Shown: positions 22,724 to 34,527 of the stretch, piece by piece
How positions within the stretch are numbered: position 1 is the stretch's first letter
How the letters are laid out: each line of letters opens with the position of its first letter
DNA from: Microthyrium microscopicum
Lineage: Eukaryota > Ascomycota > Dothideomycetes > Microthyriales > Microthyriaceae
Assembly (NCBI GenBank): GCA_010405405.1
Contig: MU004243.1
Span: 181,340 to 245,339, forward strand
Direction of reading: 5' to 3'
Length of the DNA stretch: 64,000 nt
Translations under genes and position numbers: made by a program
The notes under the pieces: generated by a model
Seen by the model: only the letters and a program-made list of their open reading frames with translations
The model's database searches: none
What the model was told of the DNA's origin: nothing

Positions 22724-25700
22724 GGTTGCGGCTGAGTGGTGAATCGAAACAATATGGGGTCGGGGTATTTTAAGGCACTGGATCTCTGAATGTAAAAGAG
22801 TGATGTAGTCTTGCAGTTATTTTAAAACAATGAGTGTTCAACAACTGCAAGGAAGGAGCGATGGAAGGGAAGACTTCCAGATCCCCAGCTGGGGAAGGTG
22901 TTGAGATGCTGGCCCTGCGATCAAAGAGTGATGATGAAGGACTGAAACTGAAGTGGAGCGAATCTCTGGTATATCAATCCGGCAGCTTGAGAATCAATAG
23001 CAAGCCTCTTACTCAATAATTGACGATCAGTAGAGGAGAGGGCTTGGTATGTGGAGAGCTACTTTTCAGTGGAAAAGACTGGTTGCGAGGCGCAATAGTT
23101 AAGAAAAGAAGCTTCCGCACACCGGATACAGGCGGACAGGCGAAACAAAACGAAACAACTGTCCAGGATGGAGAAGTAATATGAAAGAGTAGCAAAGGAG
23201 CGTCGTAGGCTGGATGGTTAATGAAGAGCGGCAACTACTGCACAACAGAGCTGCAAGGGAGAGAGAGAGACAGACACCAAGGACCAGAAACTGCACAAAG
23301 AAGGACGATTTGAGTGCAGGGAGAAGCTGGGCACACATGGATATTCATCTTGTTGGACAAACGAAACAACGAGTATTTTGCTACGCAGCTAAGAGTCTAA
23401 GCAAAGGTGCAGTGGAGTTCAAAAGGATGCAAGCACCTGACGGCAAGATCAGCATTGGTCGCTGGGATTGGGGACGTCATCCACGCATCACACCACCACG
23501 ACAAGACATCCTAGAACTCCAGAGGCAAAATCGTGGTAGAAAAGCCCGCTAAACCTTTGGATTCCCCTATGAATGGGTCCATGGCCGCGACAAACTAATC
23601 CACATATCAATCCACTCAGCCGGATAGGTTGCCGTGAACCGCTTTCTCTGACTGCAACTGCTCGATGCCTACAAGGCTACAACTTGCTACAAGGCTACCT
23701 TACGAAGTACTTGCCCAGGCCTGCATAACCAAACCTCTCCATAAACTTTGCCATGGACTTTTTGCTCATACTTTTAAGCATCAGAGACATGCAGCTCAAG
23801 ATTGGTCTCTCAACCAATGGGTTCGTGACATGGCAATCCTAATCTTACACACCAACAAGAAAATGCAGGTACGACCTCTACGGTCACCTCTGAACTACCA
23901 AGCGAGACAAGACCCGACGAGAAACTTGGTTTCCATCGGATAAACAATCTTCTTTTGGTATACTTTTTTATCAAACTGCCCGCGAGGCTGAGCCTCGTGA
24001 GACTTTTCACCTGTTCTTCTCGGTCTGGCCTACAGGGCAGCCTGGCAGGCCATGAATTGTCAACGTCGCAACCTGCGCAAAGGGCAACAGTTGGCGATGT
24101 ATTTTTCCTTCTTTTGCTTCTTTTAGAAAATCTACAAGGAACTCAACGCCACAAGCGTCACTTGTGCCACCATCTTGAGCAAACCTTGTACGCGTCTTGG
24201 CCAATTAGTGACGCGAAGAACCGCGTAAGGTCCATGCCCCAACCGACAGAAGTTCCAACATTCCAGGAGAGGCCTCGCCAGGCTTGCATGTACTGGTCAT
24301 TCGGCCACATAATAATAGGTGCCCTCACTAACTTCAATCATCCAGAATGGACAATTTCAATACTAATATTCGGCTGATCGAGGCCGCACACAATGCCGGC
24401 GGTGAAGAATTAAACCTTCAACAACCTGTGATGCGCCATTCGTTTTATGTGGGATACTTCTTTGACATGGGAGGTTCTTTGAAGTTTCATGTAACCTGGG
24501 TTTCGGTACTGATCGACGCTGATCTACGATGGTGTTCTGAACAAGAAGCTGCCATACCTACAATGATCGAACCAATAATATAAACCATCTCAAAATTCAT
24601 CCATGAATAGATCTTGATCACAAAAACCGTCGCAAGCAGAACGGAAGCAACGGAAGGCTGAGACTAACAATACAAAGAGCTCTAAAACCTGGGAGCTTAC
24701 GAAGCTAACAATCCGCAGCAACGGTAAAGCTAATCAGGTTCGCTAGGTGAGTCTATTCATGGGAATAATATGGATATCGAGCGCGGCGTACCCGCACCTG
24801 ACCTTTCGGCACACCGAAAATGTTCCTATATCCAGGGGCGTAGAAGCTAGAAGCCTTAAGGGTAAAGGCTGTTCGAAACTTGAACATTCCGACTACCCCA
24901 GATAAAAGCAATTCAACAGCCAGTCCGGCATTCTCGGCTTGGAAAGACGTTGGTCGCCACAAAAAACTTACAACCTCGGTCTGATCGATCATGCGCTCCA
25001 TCTCCTGCAGAAAGCGGCGTTGATAAAGCCATGAAGGTCATGCGAAATCAGCCCACACAAGCACAAAATAGGGTCAAAGAATGATAATGGCCCCCTCACA
25101 TGAGTATACTGGCTCTATCGCAAAGGATACGGGCCGTCGAGGCTAGAGTTGTTCGAACCTCAGTCGAATTGTTCACAGCAGAGTTCGGATATCGTAAGCG
25201 AGGAAATAGTTTCCCAATTTGGCGCTTATGGCAATGCTGCAACCATCCAATGACCTTTTCAAAGTGACTGGCAGCTGTCAGTGATGACCACGAGAGCCAG
25301 GGGAAACAATCGCTCAATCGGCGATGGAATGCATTTTCAGTCGATATGATACGGCATTGTATGTTTCAACCAGGGCTTATCTTTGTACTCTTATAGACGA
25401 TAGTCACTTTTGCTCAACAGTCATCGGTTGAACATGAATCAAGGTTTTGACGCACACTACTTCTGCAAGTTTTATGCATGTATGCACGGTTGATATTATT
25501 AGGTTGACAGGCTTGCCTTTGCATTTTTCTTTAGACGGTACCTAAATCCAGGAACACAACCACGCGAAAGCAATTATTCCTTGAGTGAACAGGAGCGGGC
25601 CGAAAAACCTGTTTAAAGCTACAGGGTGTGAATGTTACTTGGATTATTTTCCCCCATCGCAGTTCTTTATATGAGAAGGACTGTGAAGATCAAACCAGAT

Positions 25701-27259
25701 GCTTAATGGGCATATGTTCTATTCATGAATACTTTTCAGACATGAGTTCGACATATTCTCGAACGACTTGCAGAAGTGTCGATGTCATACTTGCAAATGG
25801 ATGGATATACGTTTGCGTGGGCGCCTACGTGGAAGTGCTTGGTGGATAAGGTTTGCATCAAACTTGGTCTGTCTCACCAAATCGATCATGTTCATCATCG
25901 CTTAGAAAATACGAAAAACTCGCGTAGCAAGTCGTCGCATCTGATAGCAAATGTGAAGATAGCCGAGGCTGATAGGATCTTGTTTTCGGAGTGAACTGGT
26001 CGCTGCTATTGCTCAGATTATGTCTCCCATCAATGCTAGAATTTTCTTCAACCGACGTGCATAGGAACTTTGAGCATGGTTGCAGACGGGTCTAAATCCC
26101 CTTCCCTCAGTGCACCGGTCAAATCATAGTGCTGTCGACTTTTCTTATTCTTAATCTAGAGACTACCTACCTTAGATTAATGGTTGAAAGACCTGTTCTG
26201 TTCGCTGTTAAGTTGATGTCATGCCTTTGGGCTCATCAAATGGGACATATTTGTATTGCTACCTTCATGTAGCATAATTGTATACGCCTGGGCTCTGTAT
26301 GACACTTTCAGAGCTCATCTCTTATAATACATGGTGAAGAGATGCCCTTTGGGCAATGAGCTTATGACTAGTGGCGAGCCCAGAACGAAATGAATGATAG
26401 TTTACATCAATCACATGGTACCTGGGTAGAGGCACAAGGGTTGTTCGATTAATTTGATATAGAATGGGACACTCAGGAATCAGGAATCGGTGTTTGATAG
26501 ATTAATGGTCGGTACATGAGGAAGAAATAGTCTAATATGGACCTACATAACCTGGCTTGATTCTTGAGTTCTGACACTTTCATGTCTTCCCAGAAGTTTT
26601 GTTACCACGAGACTTTTCATCGGTACGTTATGTAACTGCCGTGCCATTGCTTCTTACAGACGAGTATTCGCTGAGGCAGTTTGAGAAGGAAAAGCCACAA
26701 GCATCAGAACGGACAAGTGTGGTAGTATGCGAACATTTCCTTGTGTCATGATCGATGATCTGTCAAACTTAGAAGACTCAACAGTACGATGTGGTACTAC
26801 TGGAATAGATCCTTGAGCATTGTTTCTCGGTGCTGATATCTATATTGGTACAGATACATATTTAAAACTCTAAGATTGATACACAATGATCAAATTACTA
26901 CAACTACAGATAACGAAGAAACCAGCTCAACCATCAGATTGATTACAATTTGAAAAGATCCTAGTTGCTGGTTGTAGAATAATAATCGAAATGCTGAATA
27001 TGGTTTCAAAACAGAGGCGTACTATTCTGTTTGATAAAGTCTGACCAGTCGATCATAATCAGACATCACTGCGATATATCTGTGCAACAACAACATATAT
27101 GACCATAAGAACACCCATTAAATGATGATCAATTCCTAAAGTCTTGATGTTACAATAGAGATTTTACATTTTATAATAAGCTGTCCAAAGTACAGCCAAA
27201 AAAGCCCCGTAAGACTACACTAAATAAAGTATATACCGATTCAGACGAATCCAAACTCT
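22724..27259. other. 4.5-kb gene-free interval
   Basis: 22.7-23.6 kb looks like promoter/leader of the minus-strand gene, with CT-rich runs on the coding strand such as the GAGAGAGAGA tract at ~23260. From 23.6 to 27.2 kb only short, overlapping frames are present (the longest, 140 codons at 23955, is Leu-rich with no domain). No repeat or RNA gene was recognised. Confidence 0.55.
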
Positions 27260-27565
27260 CTAGAAAGATGGAACTGGCTCTGGAGACTTAGGAGCTCCAC
27301 CCATACCACCCATACCGCCAGCTTTTGGAGCACCGGTAGGCAAACCACCCTTGCCTCCGCCGAATTTGGCCATGAGTGATGAGATTTGTTCGGGGGTGAG
27401 TTTAGGTAGGCCGCCTGCTCCACCAGCACCTGGAGCACCACCTGCACCTGGAGCGCCTGTAAGAAGTTAGTTGTGAATGAGAATATGTGCTGTGGAGGAA
27501 TATGTACCTTGGGCGGAAACGAGTCCGGCGGTGAAGACGAAGAGGAGGATTGACTTGAATTGCAT
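27260..27565 (-). CDS. small secreted glycine-rich protein
   Basis: Two exons, 27565-27508 and 27456-27260, give 84 aa. The first exon encodes a clear signal peptide (MQFKSILLFVFTAGLVSAQ), with the intron directly at the cleavage site. The mature part is GAPGAGGAPGAGGAGG, then a short helical segment LPKLTPEQISSLMAKFGGG, then GAPKAGGMGGMGGAPK and SPEPVPSF at the C-terminus. There is no Cys, so it is not a typical disulfide effector. Such Gly-rich secreted proteins are common in fungi, with unknown role (cell wall, effector or surface). A TATA box lies ~135 bp upstream and the 5' leader is CAA-rich, typical of a strongly transcribed gene. Confidence 0.78.
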
Positions 27566-28629
27566 GTTGATTGATTGGAGGTTGATAGTCTGAGTAAGGA
27601 GAGACTTTGTAGTAGAGACTGTTGGTTGGAGTTGGTTGTATTGTTGTGGTTGTTGGTTGATGATTTGAATGACTGATTTCGAGCGGCTCTTGTCTACTCT
27701 TATATACATTTCTTCAGCCTTGTCTTCACCTTGCACTTTTAGGGTGATAGAGTAGACCTGTCTTCACATTCGTCAAGACTGCCGTGACCCAGTCCCATAA
27801 TTGTCCTGATTTACTCATTACTTTGCCTCATATTACAGCAATACTAAGTCCCAGGGAACGATTTGCCTGTTCCGTTTCAAAACCTGTACTCCGAAGTCGA
27901 TCAAAACAGTGAACTTGAGCAGATCTAGCAATCTATAAATCTGTTTGATACAAGGCTGACCAGCAAGCTGGAGTACTTGGCGCTTAGGGCAGTAGGGAGT
28001 CCAGGGAAATTGACATGACAAGATGTATTTTTGTCTCCATAATAGGCACCAAAAGTCAGGGCAGTGGGAGGTATATCGGCTCCGTTTCAATAGACACTAG
28101 GGTCCATGAGGAGGATCGAATTCTTATTTGTCCATCATTGCTGATCATTGAAAAGCGCAATATATATCGCGGAATTGTCATTGGTCTTGGCTAATCGAAT
28201 CGAGAAAGGTTCGGTAGAGAATACATGACTATCTTAACACCATCATGATATCAACATGGCTTATGGTAGAAAGGATAGGCTTTGAGTGAAAGAAGACCCT
28301 CAAATCTGCACGGATCTTTGCTACTGGCCCCAATTAACGTAACTCGCATTGTGACAGCCATCTATAGGTCATCAGTTTACAACGTGCACCAGATGTGTAT
28401 CCATCTACTTGCAAAGCTATGATCAACTCTGGTTGATCTCATCCCCAACACATGCCGCGAGAGGCCATTGCGAAGGAATCCATGGAGCAAAGAAATATTG
28501 TATGAATTTGTAATTAGTATAATCTCATTAGCCCTCTGAATGAAGGGTCATTCAATGTCATTTCATCTTCAATATCTATCATCAATTGACATCATTTAGA
28601 CTTGGCAAAACCAACAGAGCATCTGTGAT
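27566..28629. other. intergenic between the secreted protein gene and METTL16
   Basis: Promoter of the small secreted protein (left end) and 3' flank of METTL16 (right end). No further gene or repeat seen. Confidence 0.55.
27699..27706 (-). promoter_or_regulatory. TATA box of the small secreted protein gene
   Basis: TATATAAG on the minus strand, ~135 bp upstream of the ATG at 27565, followed by a CAA-rich leader. Confidence 0.55.
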
Positions 28630-30364
28630 CTACTTTGTGTCAATCTCACGCTTGATCAGAGTACAGAAGCTCTCAAACAATACCACATCGAATCCTTTGA
28701 GCCATCTTAGCGACACGTGGTGCTGATCAACTTTAATCTTGACAATCAATGCGGGCTCCACATCCTCTGTCATGGAGGTATCGTCTTCTGTTTCGTCATG
28801 CGCTTCATCAATCTCCATCTCATCACCTCTTGGCTTCTTTGATGCCTTGCGCGCACGCTCTCGCCGTGCTGCTCGAGACCATGTATTCTTCTTTGCCCCT
28901 ACCATGCCTGCCCAAAGTTCCTGTTTCCACATCCAGCGCACGTCCAGCTCGCCGATTAATTTGTTGAGCAAGTCTGCCAATTCGATGTTTGAGAGATTTG
29001 GTGCGCTTATTGAGAATTCCGTGGGAAATGGGAGCACGTTTCTCGTCGGAAGGTCGCATCTTGCCACATCCTATGACACTTGTTAGCAAGTTTCGACTGG
29101 ATTTCGAGTATCAATGCTGTTGGGAATGACTTCATAATCGGCATCGGGTTTCCCAATACTAATGCCATGGATTGAAAACCCGTGCCATTTCCAATGCCAA
29201 AATTCTCCAAAAATAAACCAATAGGTGCCGTCATAAGCCATATATCAGATCCTCGAGTAAGAGCACACACGGCAAATTCCACGGGTACTTACATTTCGTG
29301 GTCTTAAATCTCCCCAGCTCCAACCAACTACCCACCTCTTCGTTTTCCCATGCGTTCTCAACGTATTGACCGCCCAATTCTGACACTCCAACTTCTTCAA
29401 CTGAGCAACGACTTCGCTTACACTGCTGAGTTTACCCAACATACTCGTATACCACTGCACTTTAGTACCTAGCTCTTTACTCTCGACAACCATCCTACAA
29501 ACATAGGCAGCATCACCACCTTCTGTGATCATCTCCACCTCAGCGCCAGTACAGACGGCAGACGGCGGAGTCCCTTTCTCGTGCGTGGCGAGCATCTCGC
29601 TGCGTGAGGCGAAGAATGGTGGATTGCACATAGTGAAGTCAGCTTGTTGGACGTTAAGCTTGGCGAGTGGGAAGAGGCGGTCAAGTTCGTTGGTTTTGAG
29701 CAGTCGAATACGTGGGCCTAGCTCGTTGAGCGAGATGTTCTTTTGGGCGTAGTCGAGATTGGTTTGGTCAATGTCTGTGCCATAGAACCGCCAGCTGGGC
29801 CGAGCCACTGTGCCTAAGAGTGGATATATACAGCTTGATCCAATACCACTAGTAAGAGCACCATGTCAGATAGATTTCCAGATAGGGTGTCGAAGGACTT
29901 ACACGTCAATGCCTAAAACTTGACGTTCTGGGTTAAACTTATCAGAGAAGCTCTCATGAGAAGTATCAAGCAGTGCTTGAATCCAGCTGATATACGCATA
30001 ACTAGCACGTCGGTTAGTTCAGAACAATTCATTTAGCGCATGAAAACATACCGACCGGGAACCTGTTCTCCATTAACAATTCGGATATCATAACTCGATA
30101 GTCAGAAATCCATCAACGAATTTCCATGCTCTTGTGGAATCATACCGGAGGACATAAGCGATTATTGGGGAGTTCCAGCTTTAGACCAAAGTCTCTCATG
30201 AGTAGGCACTTGGTCAGTTGCATGACATGCTTCGGATTTTTCCAATTCATTGTGCCATCGTTCAGTACTAGCAACTTCTTGAACTCGGGGTCAATTTTGA
30301 CTAAATTGTTAAAGTCGATTGACTCTTCATAATTCGGCTCTTTCGAGAGCGCTGGTGGCGCCAT
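28630..30364 (-). CDS. METTL16: METTL16-family RNA N6-adenosine methyltransferase
   Basis: Five exons, 30364-30146, 30062-30052, 30001-29903, 29848-29293 and 29070-28630, give 441 aa. Exon 2 is an 11-nt microexon encoding VPGR with its neighbours; it is needed to join CPP to YAYISWIQALL in frame, as in METTL16 (PTVPLRLNYIHWV). The Rossmann SAM-binding strand is VLGIDVGIGSSCIYPLLG, with YGTDIDQTNLDYA following. The catalytic NPPF motif is at ~185-188 (TMCNPPFFASR), almost the human position. METTL16 methylates U6 snRNA in its ACAGA box and, in animals, MAT2A mRNA. The vertebrate C-terminal VCR domains are not evident; instead there is a lysine-rich, then acidic, C-terminal part. Intron 4 (222 nt) is unusually long here. 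An in-frame ATG at 30379 is an alternative start. Confidence 0.88.
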
Positions 30365-30959
30365 CTTTGGACCTAACAATGTCTATAGCATGCGTGTTAA
30401 ATGAACTTTGAGATGGAAGTTCGGGAGTTGTTAAGAGGTGCAGCATTCCCACCTTGATATTGGGCTGCATGGGAGCCAGCGAAGCAATACAATTCATCAC
30501 GTGATGATGTCAATTGCATGTGCTGGATATCTTTTTCTCTCGGCGTGGTAATGATTAGCAGTGGGCATCTAAGAAGCTTCTAATTGCAGGGAGGAATCAG
30601 AGTATGGTTGTTAATACTAGTAGTGCTTGAAGTGGCCAATACCAAGTTCAAGTCCACGTCCAATATCAAATCAATTCCAGTCTGTCTTGACTACAGAAAC
30701 AGTCTCTCCAACTGCCATATGGGTATCTCGCAAGAGTAATATATACAGCTGGACATTATAAATTTTTCAGGAAGGTCTCCTCCACGATACGCAAGAAGCA
30801 GTCGCACTCGTCAATAAGCTTTGCAAAAAGCCTGGTCAAGAGTGCCCGACCACGTTACGAACAATCAGACTGTGCGCGTACATATGCTGGTGTGATATAC
30901 TGCAAAAGGAATGTAAAAATCAAGTGCTGCGTAGACGTCATGAGAGAATTTGATGCATG
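30365..30959. promoter_or_regulatory. METTL16 promoter with 14-bp palindromic E-box
   Basis: TCATCACGTGATGA at 30494-30507 is a perfect 14-bp palindrome containing the TCACGTGA octamer preferred by Cbf1-type bHLH factors, 130 bp upstream of the METTL16 ATG. The rest is the 3' flank of the RING gene. Binding is inferred from the motif alone. Confidence 0.5.
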
Positions 30960-32769
30960 TTACACCAGGCCTGGCCACACCTTGCCCACCGCTTTCCGCC
31001 AACGAGGCCGTCGTTGCTCAACTACGTCGAGCGCTTCTGTGGAGACGGCCGCAATGGGGCTTCGGCCAACCATAGCGAGCGCGCGTCGACGGGCCCATTC
31101 AGTGCGCGTTTCATTGGATGGTGATGGAGCAGGCGGGACATCAGGGTGGATCGGATCGGGATTGTCTGGGTCGGGGACTTGGACGTATTCCACTTCATCA
31201 TCGTCCTGTGCAGCAGTGTGTTCGGGGTCTTCTGAGGTGACACGCAATTCGACGGGCGCTGGAACTCGAGCGGGAATAGCCGGATGGCCTTGGGCTCGTC
31301 GCGGCGCGGAAAAGACTTCTCTGCTCCATATGCGCCAGCTTGCCGGATTCCACGATCGATTGCTGTACTGATGCCGGCCGCCTGATTGGTTGGGCATTTG
31401 CTCGCGCATTCGCCGAAGCATGCGTTCCCGGCGGACCATTGCATTGGTCAACACGGGTGGACAGTAACCCTTTGGTAATGATGATTTCTTGCATAATGGA
31501 CAGAGAGACGAGTTCTCTCGGAGAAAAGTATCGACGCATTCAGAGTGGAATATGTGACGGCAAGGAAGTTCGCGCACGTTGCTTTCGCCTGGAACAAACT
31601 CGTCCAGACAAATTGCGCATGATGGTTGAGTAAAAATGTTCTTGATATGTGGTGGTGAAGTGTTGACTTTAGGTTCATTATTCGGTGATTCGTTTCGTTC
31701 AATCGTTTCCCTGCTGGCGCGATCCTCCTCGTCCTTTTCTACGACTGGATATTTATACAAAGGCATTTGCTCCAGTAAAAATCGGGGTACGGTGAGTCGC
31801 CGGATACCCAGTCTTTCTAGATCAACCTCCCCGTTGGCGACCCTTTGTCGTAATCGTTGCCTTCTTCTTCTCTGTATGCAATGCATAAGACATGATGTTG
31901 ATGCGATTATGAAGATTAGTATTCCTAATACGATTAAGAGGAACGCCCAGAGGCTAGGCAAGGTCGTCCCGCTTTCTATAATCAATTAGACTTTGGGCTT
32001 TCCGAAACGTAAGGAGCTGAACCTACCCATCTGAAGAGCTCCAGCTAGCCGGACGTATGCAGTTGGTGGATAATCGTCAGCGAGATTATGGCCAAATGGT
32101 ACACTAGTAAGGTTGCCGGAATAAAGCGCCATGTTTCTCAATATCGAGCCTCCACTCGCCCCGTCTATGGCGTAAACCGGAAATTTTGATGTCTTTTTCC
32201 ACTTTCCATTGTCTCCCAGGGACCATGCCGGGTCATTGGCTTTTGGCGCGCTTGTCTCGTTGTTGGGTAGGAAAAATATAAATGCGCGTAGAGGGTCGTC
32301 TCGAGCAGCGTATAGCCATTGTTGTGTACAGGTTACTGATATCCAAGGCGCGACGGCAAGAAATGCAAATTGAGCGCCTTGTGGAAGTTGTAGGTTGGAC
32401 GTGGCATTTTTAGGAACGTATTGGTAGATTTTATCTTCACAACTACTGCCGGCATCGAGTTCGGGGACGTAGAGAAGCCCGGTCAAGTCATTGCTCGGGT
32501 CAGCGTTGGTGGTCGACAAAGTGATTACTTCACTCGGGAGGTCATAGCGAAACGACACGGAGGACTATAGCGGAAGGTGAGTATACGGCAATCGAATTTG
32601 TTTGCACGAGGCGCGTACATTGAGTTCTTGAAAAGAGGTTCCAGATATCGAGAACGAGTGCGGGTCTGGAAAGACCAGGGTCACTATGGAAAGGCCGTCG
32701 GCGCCTAAATCAGAGCATTAGAGCTGGTAATTCATATGGAGGAAGCGCAGAAGAAAGTTACGTACTCAT
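30960..32769 (-). CDS. transmembrane RING-H2 E3 ubiquitin ligase (PA-TM-RING type)
   Basis: Four exons, 32769-32766 (ATG plus one base), 32704-32619, 32564-32027 and 31975-30960, give 547 aa. The first ~210 residues form a luminal/extracellular part with N-glycosylation sites (NATS, NETS, NLTS) and a PA-like stretch. A transmembrane helix follows (LWAFLLIVLGILIFIIAS) and then a basic stop-transfer (RRRRQRLRQR). The cytosolic RING-H2 is CAICLDEFVPGES, then CRHIFHSECVDTFL and CPLCKK, a full C3H2C3 set. The tail is acidic/Pro-rich (DDDEVEYVQVPDPDNPDPIH). Such ligases act at endosome, Golgi or vacuole membranes. The start is the weak point: no signal peptide precedes the luminal domain, and the 4-nt first exon is the only in-frame solution I found. 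Confidence 0.82.
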
Positions 32770-34527
32770 CGTGGAGACAATGGCGTGAGGCAGAAAATGG
32801 CCGGCGCAGCGGCTTCAGCGGTCAAATCGGTGTCATGAACAGCGGAGTGGTAAAGGAGCAGCGGTTGATGAATATAGTACAGAGATAAATGCAAGACTGG
32901 TGGCAAAAGGGAGGGCTGGCGATGTGTCGTTGGGTCGAGTATAGCAAGTCAAGTTGAGTAGAAAGAAAGTCATGAGAGGATGATACTCTAAGACAGATGA
33001 AATAATGAAATAATGGGGATGGAAGTGGAAGTGGAGCTGAAGAGTGAACGGGCACTACTGACAGTGGATCAAAGCCAAAGCCAAAAGCCTCGAAGATCCG
33101 GAACCCGCAACGACCCCTTGCTGATCTGGCAGTGCTTGGACCGGAAGCAAGCAGCAAGCTAGAACATTAACAATAATAGCAGTGCAGGTAAAAGGTAGAG
33201 GACTACAGAGTACTCAGTACTGGGAGGAGGGCAAGCAGCCAGTGAGGGCGAGTAAGGCACGTTAAACGATAAATGGGTGGGTTCCACGGCCAAACGTGGG
33301 TGATGAGTTGCCGATGGGTAGCCAGTCATGTGTAGAGGCGACGCGGCAGGCCAGGCTAGAGTAAAGCTTGTCAAGGCTTGTCTTTGAAATGTTTAAGAGG
33401 ATGGAATTGGATTGAAACTGTAAAGGCCCGATGGAGATGACAGGCGTTTATGGCAGGTCAAGTTTGAAAGTGAAGACACCAAAGAGTGGAAACGGTTGCA
33501 CGAGTGTTTGATATGTTGAGGCCTCCAACTGGCAGTGGCAATGGTTGCAGCAATGCAGAGGGCATGTAAAATGAGTCTGGAGATGTTTCGATTCAGGCTG
33601 ATCCGCCTGTAACCTTTTGGGGCAACATCTTAGTGCAAGAATGACAGAGCGAAATAAGTCCTACGTACTGCTTGATGCTCAGGAGTACTGGGATACCTTC
33701 CAAGCGCACGCGGGCACTTTACAGCTTGTTGAGCATTGTGAGGCTTTCCCGGAATTTGGTAAGATGGGGTTCAGAATTGGTATATGGTTGGATGAAGCGT
33801 GTTTTGACCATCAGATGGCTATGAAAACCTAGTAGGTTAATATGGAAAATTGGAGCCGAAAGCAAGTGCTGTATCAAGATTCTGGCTGTAAGCTGTAGGA
33901 CTACGGACTAGAGTACTCTAGAGTAGTTGGAGAGGAACAACCTAAATAGATCAACAAGGGACATGAGCGATGACCAATTTCAAGGATGAGGATTGATATT
34001 GTGATATCAAACTGGGAGGGGCATTATTCAGTCCAAAAATCCAGGACCATTTGGATGTTGAATTTTGACTGAAAGACGAGATAGCCTTTTACTCTGTAGA
34101 GGTTTTACTATCAAGTGTACTGCCCCTGACGAGTAGATGAAAGAACTAATCTCAATAATCAATATTGGCAGCACCAGAAAAAGATCACTCCACTCTAATC
34201 ATTAATGGAAACTTCAAGATCAAGCTGCGATACTTTTTAGCAAGTACGATGGGATCATGGGCCTATCTTCTTTTCGGAAGGTACTACCTGGTATGTACCA
34301 CAGGCGCAGAGATACATATCCCCGATAGCCGATTCGGTAAGCCGAGCGATTGGAAACTGGGCCGAACTAGGCATCCCCCACCCTTGCATTCATCCAGGTC
34401 TGGTTGACTAAATCTCTCTTTGCATTGCATTTCATCATACAAAGACAACAAACTCATCCCAATACTTCAACTAAGGTTCACCTCACTTGTCCGTCCATTT
34501 GGCAACCTCATATCCTGCCACTCAACC
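32770..34527. other. divergent intergenic region between the RING ligase and NGG1
   Basis: 1.76 kb of promoter-type sequence serving both directions. The part just right of 32770 is CT-rich on the minus strand. Minus-strand frames at 32822-33157 lack any domain and are probably leader. No repeat or RNA gene seen. Confidence 0.55.

Noticed and set aside
23955-24377. 140-codon plus-strand frame
   Set aside because: Leu-rich stretch without domain; overlaps frames on the other strand; no promoter layout.
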